Below are positions 59,323 to 64,000 of a stretch of 64,000 bases of DNA, one piece after another; within the stretch, counting starts at the first letter, position 1; each line of letters begins with the position of its first letter. The stretch comes from Pantoea eucrina (GTDB taxonomy: Bacteria; Pseudomonadota; Gammaproteobacteria; Enterobacterales; Enterobacteriaceae). The notes beneath the pieces were generated by a model. That model was not told where the DNA came from and ran no database searches. It worked only from the letters and a program-made list of their open reading frames with translations. The translations under genes were made by a program, and so were the position numbers. The stretch spans positions 2,568,892 through 2,632,891 of the forward strand of contig NZ_MAYN01000008.1 of NCBI RefSeq assembly GCF_001691555.1, in the 5' to 3' direction.

Positions 59323-60624
59323 TCAGAACTGTGCGGTTTCCGTAGAGCCGGTCAGCGCCGTTACAGAAGATGCGCCACCCTGAATCACCGTGGTGATACG
59401 GTCAAAATAACCGGTGCCCACTTCCTGCTGATGTGCGGAAAAGGTGTAGCCTTTATCGCGCGCCGCAAATTCCGGCTGCTGCACTTTTTCAACGTAGTGG
59501 CGCATGCCCTCCCCCTGCGCATAAGCGTGCGCCAGGTCAAACATGCTGAACCACATACTGTGGATACCTGCCAGCGTGATGAACTGAAAGCGATAGCCCA
59601 TGTCGCTCAGCGCCTGCTGAAAGCGGGCGATGGTGCGATCGTCGAGGTTTTTCTTCCAGTTAAACGAAGGCGAGCAGTTATAGGCCAGCAGTTTGCCCGG
59701 AAAACGTGCGTGTATCGCGTCCGCAAAGCGCTGCGCCAGCGCCAGATCGGGCGTGGAGGTTTCACACCACAAAACATCGGCATAAGGCGCATAGGCAAGC
59801 CCGCGGCTGATCGCCTGCTCAATGCCGGCACGGGTGCGAAAGAATCCCTCTGGCGTACGTTCGCCAGTGATAAACGCGCTGTCGTTTGGATCGCAGTCAG
59901 AGGTAATTAAGTCGGCGGCGTCTGCATCAGTGCGCGCAATCAGCACGGTGGGCACATTCATGACATCAGCCGCGAGACGTGCTGCCACCAGTTTCTGAAT
60001 CGCGTCCTGCGTCGGCACCAGCACCTTACCGCCCATATGACCGCATTTCTTAACCGCCGCCAGCTGATCTTCAAAATGCACGGCGCCAGCCCCGGCCACA
60101 ATCATCGATTTCATCAGCTCAAAAGCGTTCAGTACGCCGCCAAAGCCCGCCTCCGCATCGGCCACTATCGGCAGAAAATAGTCGACATACGCGTCATCCT
60201 CCGGTGACAGACCACTCGCCCACTGGATCTGATCGGCGCGCTGAAAACTCTGATTAATCCGCTGCACCACTTCCGGCACAGAGTTAACCGGATAGAGCGA
60301 CTGATCGGGATACATCTGTCCGGCGAGGTTTGCATCCGCTGCCACCTGCCAGCCCGAGAGATAGATCGCTTCGATACCGGCTTTCGCCTGCTGCACTGCC
60401 TGCCCCCCGGTTAACGCACCAAGGCTATTGATATAACCTTTAGTCGCGCCGCCGTTCAGCAGCGACCAGAGCCTGACGGCGCCCCGTTCTGCCAGCGTGC
60501 AGGCGGGCGTTACCGAGCCGCGCAGGCTGATGACCTCTTCTGCCCGATAGGGACGCGTGATACCGTTCCAGCGCGCATCCTGCCAGCTCATTTCCAGTTG
60601 TGTGATCTGTTGTGTCCGATTCAT
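59323..60624 (-). CDS. aceA: Isocitrate lyase AceA
   Basis: 433 residues (E. coli 434). The catalytic motif KKCGH is at 192-196 with Cys194; Mg-binding and substrate residues such as [10 protein letters not shown] are conserved. It cleaves isocitrate to succinate and glyoxylate. Second gene of aceBAK, 17 bp after aceB. Confidence 0.98.
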   Translation of the reverse strand: MNRTQQITQLEMSWQDARWNGITRPYRAEEVISLRGSVTPACTLAERGAVRLWSLLNGGATKGYINSLGALTGGQAVQQAKAGIEAIYLSGWQVAADANLAGQMYPDQSLYPVNSVPEVVQRINQSFQRADQIQWASGLSPEDDAYVDYFLPIVADAEAGFGGVLNAFELMKSMIVAGAGAVHFEDQLAAVKKCGHMGGKVLVPTQDAIQKLVAARLAADVMNVPTVLIARTDADAADLITSDCDPNDSAFITGERTPEGFFRTRAGIEQAISRGLAYAPYADVLWCETSTPDLALAQRFADAIHARFPGKLLAYNCSPSFNWKKNLDDRTIARFQQALSDMGYRFQFITLAGIHSMWFSMFDLAHAYAQGEGMRHYVEKVQQPEFAARDKGYTFSAHQQEVGTGYFDRITTVIQGGASSVTALTGSTETAQF

Positions 60625-60641
60625 AGCACTCTCTCCGGGGA

Positions 60642-62240
60642 TCAGGCCAGCAGGCGGTAGCCTGGCAGCGTCAGAAATGGAACCAGCTCTTTATCCGTGG
60701 TGATTTTCGCCATCAGCGCGGCCGCATCTTCAAAACGTCCCTGCTGAAAACGTACGTCGCCGTAGCGCTGGCGCAGTGCGGCCAGCTCTTCGTCAAGAAA
60801 CTGCTCAAACAAGGCAGCGGTGACCAGCTGGCCATCACTCAGGATCTGTTTGTGCCGGATCCACTGCCAGATAGAGGCGCGGGCGATTTCAGCCGTTGCT
60901 GCATCCTCCATCAGTCCCTCAATCGGTACGCAGCCGTTGCCGCTAATCCAGGCCTCCAGATACTGCAGCGCTACGCGGATGTTTGCGCGCATTCCCGCTT
61001 CAGTACGCAGACCGCGGCAGGGACGCAGCAGCCGTCCGGCCGTTACCGGTGGATCGGTATCACGCGTTACGTGTAACTGATTAGCGTGCTCACCCAGCTG
61101 GCGATTGAACACCTCCATTGCACTGTCCGCCAGACCGGGATGCGCCACCCAGGTGCCGTCATGACCGTTGCCCGCTTCGCGCGCTTTATCTTCTTCAACC
61201 TTCTCTTTTACCCACCTATTCCGCGCTTCCTCTTTCGCCGGAATGAGTGCAGACATACCGCCCATGGCCAGTACGCCCCGCCGGTGGCAGGTTTTGATCA
61301 GCAGCCGGGAATAGGCGTCCAGAAAGGGCTGATCCATGGTGATCTGCTGCCGATCGGGCAGAATGCGGTCGCTATGCTGACCCAGCGTTTTGATGTAGCT
61401 GAAGATGTAATCCCAGCGGCCGCAGTTAAGCGCCACCGCGTGGTCGCGCAGCTCCCACAGGATCTCATCCATCTGGAACACCGCGGGCAGCGTTTCAATC
61501 AGTACCGTGGCCTTGATCGTGCCGCGCGGCAGATCAAAACGATCTTCGCTGAAGCGAAAGATCTCACGCCACCATGCCACCTCACTGGCGTGTTCGGTTT
61601 TAGGCAGATAAAACCACGGCGCGTGCCCTTTCTCCTGCAGTGCCCGCACGTTATGGAACACGTAGAGGGCAAAATCAAACAGGCCAGCCGGAATCGCTTT
61701 ATCGCGCCATTCCACGTGTTTTTCGTCCAGATGTAATCCGCGTACCCGGCACATCAGCAGTGCAGGATCGGAACGCAGCTGGTAGATCCGGCCATCTTCG
61801 CGCGTGAATCGCAGCGTACCGGCGACCGCCTCGCGCAACACCTGCTGCCCGTCCATCAGTTTGTTCCAGCACGGCGCCAGTGAATCTTCAAAGTCAGCCA
61901 TGAAGACTTTGACGTTGGCATTCAGGGCGTTAATCGTCATTTTGCGATCGGGTGGCCCGGTAATTTCGACCCGGCGATCGCACAGCAGCGCCGGCAGTGC
62001 GCGCACCTGCCAGGCGCTTTCACGAATGGAAGCCGTTTCCGGATTAAAGTCGGGCAGTGCTCCGCGATCGTACTCCTGCTGACGTTGCCGGCGTACCTTA
62101 AGCAGACGATCGCGTTCCGGGGCAAAGCGCATAACCAGCGCCTGCAGAAAGTCGATAGCGGCCGGCGTCAGCAGCTGCTGCTCCTTGTCAGAGAAGGGCT
62201 GAGTGAAGGTCAGCGTTGAATGAATAACCGTATCTGTCAT
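60642..62240 (-). CDS. aceB: Malate synthase A AceB
   Basis: 532 residues (E. coli 533). [20 protein letters not shown] and [13 protein letters not shown] are family signatures; catalytic Arg and Asp residues occur in conserved blocks. It condenses glyoxylate with acetyl-CoA to malate. First gene of aceBAK; an IclR box lies about 100 bp upstream. Confidence 0.98.
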   Translation of the reverse strand: MTDTVIHSTLTFTQPFSDKEQQLLTPAAIDFLQALVMRFAPERDRLLKVRRQRQQEYDRGALPDFNPETASIRESAWQVRALPALLCDRRVEITGPPDRKMTINALNANVKVFMADFEDSLAPCWNKLMDGQQVLREAVAGTLRFTREDGRIYQLRSDPALLMCRVRGLHLDEKHVEWRDKAIPAGLFDFALYVFHNVRALQEKGHAPWFYLPKTEHASEVAWWREIFRFSEDRFDLPRGTIKATVLIETLPAVFQMDEILWELRDHAVALNCGRWDYIFSYIKTLGQHSDRILPDRQQITMDQPFLDAYSRLLIKTCHRRGVLAMGGMSALIPAKEEARNRWVKEKVEEDKAREAGNGHDGTWVAHPGLADSAMEVFNRQLGEHANQLHVTRDTDPPVTAGRLLRPCRGLRTEAGMRANIRVALQYLEAWISGNGCVPIEGLMEDAATAEIARASIWQWIRHKQILSDGQLVTAALFEQFLDEELAALRQRYGDVRFQQGRFEDAAALMAKITTDKELVPFLTLPGYRLLA

Positions 62241-62341
62241 GCTGGCTGTCTCCTGAAGCGATCCGGCTTTATCGCCGGGATCGGGGTACTGGATGTTTTG
62301 TAACCGACAGGATCAGAGCATATGTATTTTAATTTTTATTT

Positions 62342-62356
62342 CAAAAACTATTTCCA
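62342..62356 (-). promoter_or_regulatory. IclR box upstream of aceBAK
   Basis: On the minus strand TGGAAATAGTTTTTG matches the IclR consensus TGGAAAT-N-ATTTCCA in 11 positions and closely resembles the E. coli aceB operator. The surrounding region (62325-62420) is strongly AT-rich, fitting a promoter. Confidence 0.75.
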
Positions 62357-62445
62357 TTTTTATGACAGATAATATTTAACCCTATGAAAATGATGTTATT
62401 TAAATCTTCGAAATAAAGGCAATAGTTTCTGCTTTGGAAAAAACA

Positions 62446-62480
62446 TAAAAAAACCGCGATGGCCTGAGGGCGATCGCGGT
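62446..62480 (-). terminator. Rho-independent terminator of metA
   Basis: On the minus strand ACCGCGAT / ATCGCGGT with a 12-nt loop is followed by seven Ts. It begins 20 bp after the metA stop. Confidence 0.93.
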
Positions 62481-62500
62481 GGAGAGAAGCTAAAAAGAGA

Positions 62501-63430
62501 TCAGTCGAGAGTCGGATTCATATGGCGCAGATCAAACGGCGTGATCTGGTAAACATAGTAGTTCAGCCAGTTAGAGAACAGCAGGTTGCCGTGGCTGCGC
62601 CAGGTCGCACGTGGCGGCAGGGCCGGATTGTTCTGCGGGAAATAGTTAAACGGAACTTCCGGCTGCAGGCCCGCATCATTATCCCGGTGAAATTCACCTG
62701 CAAGGGTCAGCGCGTCATATTCGGGATGCCCGGTTACAAAGGCCAGCCGCTTGTCCCGGCTCGCCATCAGATAAGCGCCGGTCGCTTCAGATTCAGCAAA
62801 CAGCTCAAGATCGGTATAGTCACGAATCAGCTGGCTGGGGAAATCAGCATAGCGCGAATGCGGCGCCAGAAAATTGTCATCAAAGCCGCGCGTCAGCAAC
62901 GCATGCGGATGCAGGATCTGATGCTCATAGACGCCGGACAGTTTATTCTGTCGCGTCTGTTTGGGTATGCCATACAGGATATTCAGCGCGGCCTGTACCG
63001 CCCAGCAGACAAACAGCGTAGAAGTAACGTGCTCGTTTGCCCAGTGCAGCACGCGCTGGATCTGCGGCCAGTAAGCCACATCGTTGAAGTCAACCAGCCC
63101 CAGCGGCGCACCTGTCACAATCAGACCATCGAAGTTATCGTGCTGAATATCTTCAAAATTGCAGTAAAAGTTATTCAGGTGTTCGCTGGGAGTATTACGT
63201 GATTCACGGCTGTCTATGCGCAACAGCTGTACATCAATTTGCAGCGGTGAGTTCGAGAGCAGACGTAAAAACTGATTTTCAGTCTCGATCTTTTTTGGCA
63301 TCAGGTTAAGGATCAATACTTTTAACGGGCGGATCTCCTGAACACGGGCACGCGATGAGGTCATCACAAACACATTTTCATCACGTAAGAAATTCACTGC
63401 CGGTAATTCGTCGGGCACCCTGATTGGCAT
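62501..63430 (-). CDS. metA: Homoserine O-succinyltransferase MetA
   Basis: 309 residues, the E. coli length. The nucleophile is Cys142 in [16 protein letters not shown], with a conserved His/Glu pair in GHPEYD. It activates homoserine in the first committed step of methionine synthesis. Heat-lability makes MetA a growth-limiting step in E. coli. Tandem MetJ boxes lie 31 bp or more upstream. Confidence 0.98.
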   Translation of the reverse strand: MPIRVPDELPAVNFLRDENVFVMTSSRARVQEIRPLKVLILNLMPKKIETENQFLRLLSNSPLQIDVQLLRIDSRESRNTPSEHLNNFYCNFEDIQHDNFDGLIVTGAPLGLVDFNDVAYWPQIQRVLHWANEHVTSTLFVCWAVQAALNILYGIPKQTRQNKLSGVYEHQILHPHALLTRGFDDNFLAPHSRYADFPSQLIRDYTDLELFAESEATGAYLMASRDKRLAFVTGHPEYDALTLAGEFHRDNDAGLQPEVPFNYFPQNNPALPPRATWRSHGNLLFSNWLNYYVYQITPFDLRHMNPTLD

Positions 63431-63460
63431 AACCTGCTCACCTCTTGCTGATAACCATAT

Positions 63461-63484
63461 AAACGTTTAGACATCCAGATGCCC
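63461..63484 (-). promoter_or_regulatory. Tandem MetJ boxes upstream of metA
   Basis: On the minus strand three consecutive 8-mers GGGCATCT, GGATGTCT and AAACGTTT match the met box AGACGTCT in 5, 6 and 6 positions. Cooperative MetJ-SAM binding to such tandem boxes represses metA. The arrangement equals E. coli metA. Confidence 0.85.
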
Positions 63485-63703
63485 GAGATTAGCCTGGCAG
63501 AAGGCGAATGTCGAGAATTCATGCTATTTATGAAAATGTTTCAGCTTAAAGTGGTATAGCCGGCAGCGGCAGAGAGGAAGGAAAAGTGCACCGGCATAAA
63601 AAGCCGGAAGGTAAGATGTTTTTTAAGGTGAAAAAAGTACGCATAGCGTACTGATGCCTGAGCAAAGCCCGTGAGCGAACGTAAAAGTTATTTTCTGCAG
63701 ACG

Positions 63704-63733
63704 TAAAAAAGCCCTGAACAGACGTTCAGGGCT
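63704..63733 (-). terminator. Intrinsic terminator of the rRNA operon
   Basis: On the minus strand AGCCCTGAAC / GTTCAGGGCT with a short loop is followed by a T-run. It begins 14 bp beyond the 5S gene end. Confidence 0.95.
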
Positions 63734-63747
63734 CTCTTACTTGTTGG

Positions 63748-63867
63748 ATGCCTGGCAGTTCCCTACTCTCGCATGGGGAGACCCCACACTACCATCGGCG
63801 CTACGGCGTTTCACTTCTGAGTTCGGCATGGGGTCAGGTGGGACCGCCGCGCTGTGGCCGCCAGGCA
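63748..63867 (-). rRNA. rrf: 5S ribosomal RNA
   Basis: 120 nt; the minus strand reads TGCCTGGCGGCCACAGCGCG at the 5' end and ends in ...CTGCCAGGCAT, with 5' and 3' termini pairing as in all 5S RNAs. Internal GGGTCTCCCCATGCGAGAG is identical to E. coli. Last gene of an rRNA operon read on the minus strand; the position next to metA suggests the equivalent of rrnE. Confidence 0.99.
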
Positions 63868-63927
63868 AATTCTGTTATCCGGTAAAACAAGCTGAAAATC
63901 GGTCTCTCAAAACGCCTCTGGCGTTGT

Positions 63928-64000
63928 AAGGTTAAGCCTCACGGGTCATTAGTACCGGTTAGCTCAACGCATCGCTGCGCTTACACACCCGGCCTATCAA
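63928..64000 (-). rRNA. rrl: 23S ribosomal RNA, 3' end (runs off right edge)
   Basis: The minus strand ends ...GGTTGAGCTAACCGGTACTA...AGGCTTAACCTT, the conserved 23S 3' terminus. About 73 nt are visible. A 60-bp spacer without a tRNA separates it from the 5S gene. Confidence 0.98.

Larger units (their letters stand above)
63431..63747. other. metA-rrf intergenic region
   Basis: 317 bp. The left end holds the metA leader and MetJ boxes, the right end the rRNA operon terminator. A short hairpin CCGGC / GCCGG (about 63592-63608) lies between. yjaA and yjaB of K-12 are absent. Confidence 0.75.

Noticed and set aside
63868..63927. tRNA in the 23S-5S spacer
   Set aside because: The 60-bp spacer is too short and lacks tRNA motifs.
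1..64000. Prophage, transposase, toxin-antitoxin, restriction or CRISPR system
   Set aside because: All substantial open frames are accounted for by conserved core genes; no integrase, transposase, Cas-like protein or direct-repeat/spacer array is seen.

Overview
The window is a compact stretch of an Enterobacterales chromosome. Almost every gene has a same-length, high-identity counterpart in Escherichia coli K-12. High GC at third codon positions, short intergenic gaps and GTAG-footed palindromic repeats fit the Erwiniaceae, most likely Pantoea or a close relative. The genus is an inference from general resemblance, not from a marker gene. I see no prophage, insertion sequence, CRISPR array or integron.

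Layout. 1-9184 is a block equivalent to the K-12 91-92 min region: yjbJ (partial), dinF, lexA, dgkA, plsB, ubiA, ubiC, psiE and yjbB (stress, SOS, phospholipid and ubiquinone synthesis). 9197-10115 is a two-level repeat array with no genes. 10112-47159 is a block equivalent to the K-12 77 min region: gntU-gntK-gntR, the small RNA RyhB, ggt, yhhA, ugpBAECQ, livKHMGF, panM, rpoH, ftsYEX, rsmD, yhhL, yhhM, yhhN, tusA, yhhQ, dcrB, glgBXCAP, asd and yhgN. 47203-64000 returns to 90-91 min genes: a PanS-like transporter, lysC with its lysine riboswitch, pgi, yjbEFGH, iclR, aceBAK, metA and the 3' end of an rRNA operon (5S and partial 23S). The window therefore joins two regions that lie far apart in K-12, and the repeat array sits exactly at one of the joints.

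How the genes work together. lexA/dinF are under two LexA boxes. gntKU imports and phosphorylates gluconate under GntR. ugpBAECQ takes up and cleaves glycerophosphodiesters behind a Pho box. livKHMGF imports branched-chain amino acids with one binding protein (livJ is absent). rpoH carries a sigma-E promoter and a DnaA box. ftsYEX links SRP targeting with division. glgBXCAP builds and degrades glycogen. lysC and asd catalyse the first and second steps of the aspartate pathway and metA the methionine branch, with a lysine riboswitch on lysC and MetJ boxes on metA. yjbEFGH is an exopolysaccharide-secretion operon with a candidate RcsAB box. aceBAK is the glyoxylate shunt, with IclR boxes at both aceB and iclR.

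The most unusual item is the repeat array at 9197-10115. A 45-bp unit is repeated 1, 2, 3 and 1 times inside successive blocks of 169, 214, 259 and 169 bp, and a fifth block is collapsed to 79 bp. Block junctions are paired palindromes with GTAG feet, like REP/BIME elements but expanded into a higher-order satellite. Other items worth a look are RyhB with a diverged 5' region, a triple 17-residue repeat in FtsY, an ERIC element plus a possible attenuator before yhhQ, and the locus losses of livJ and zntA. No wholly new protein system was found; nearly all the coding content is conserved core genome.
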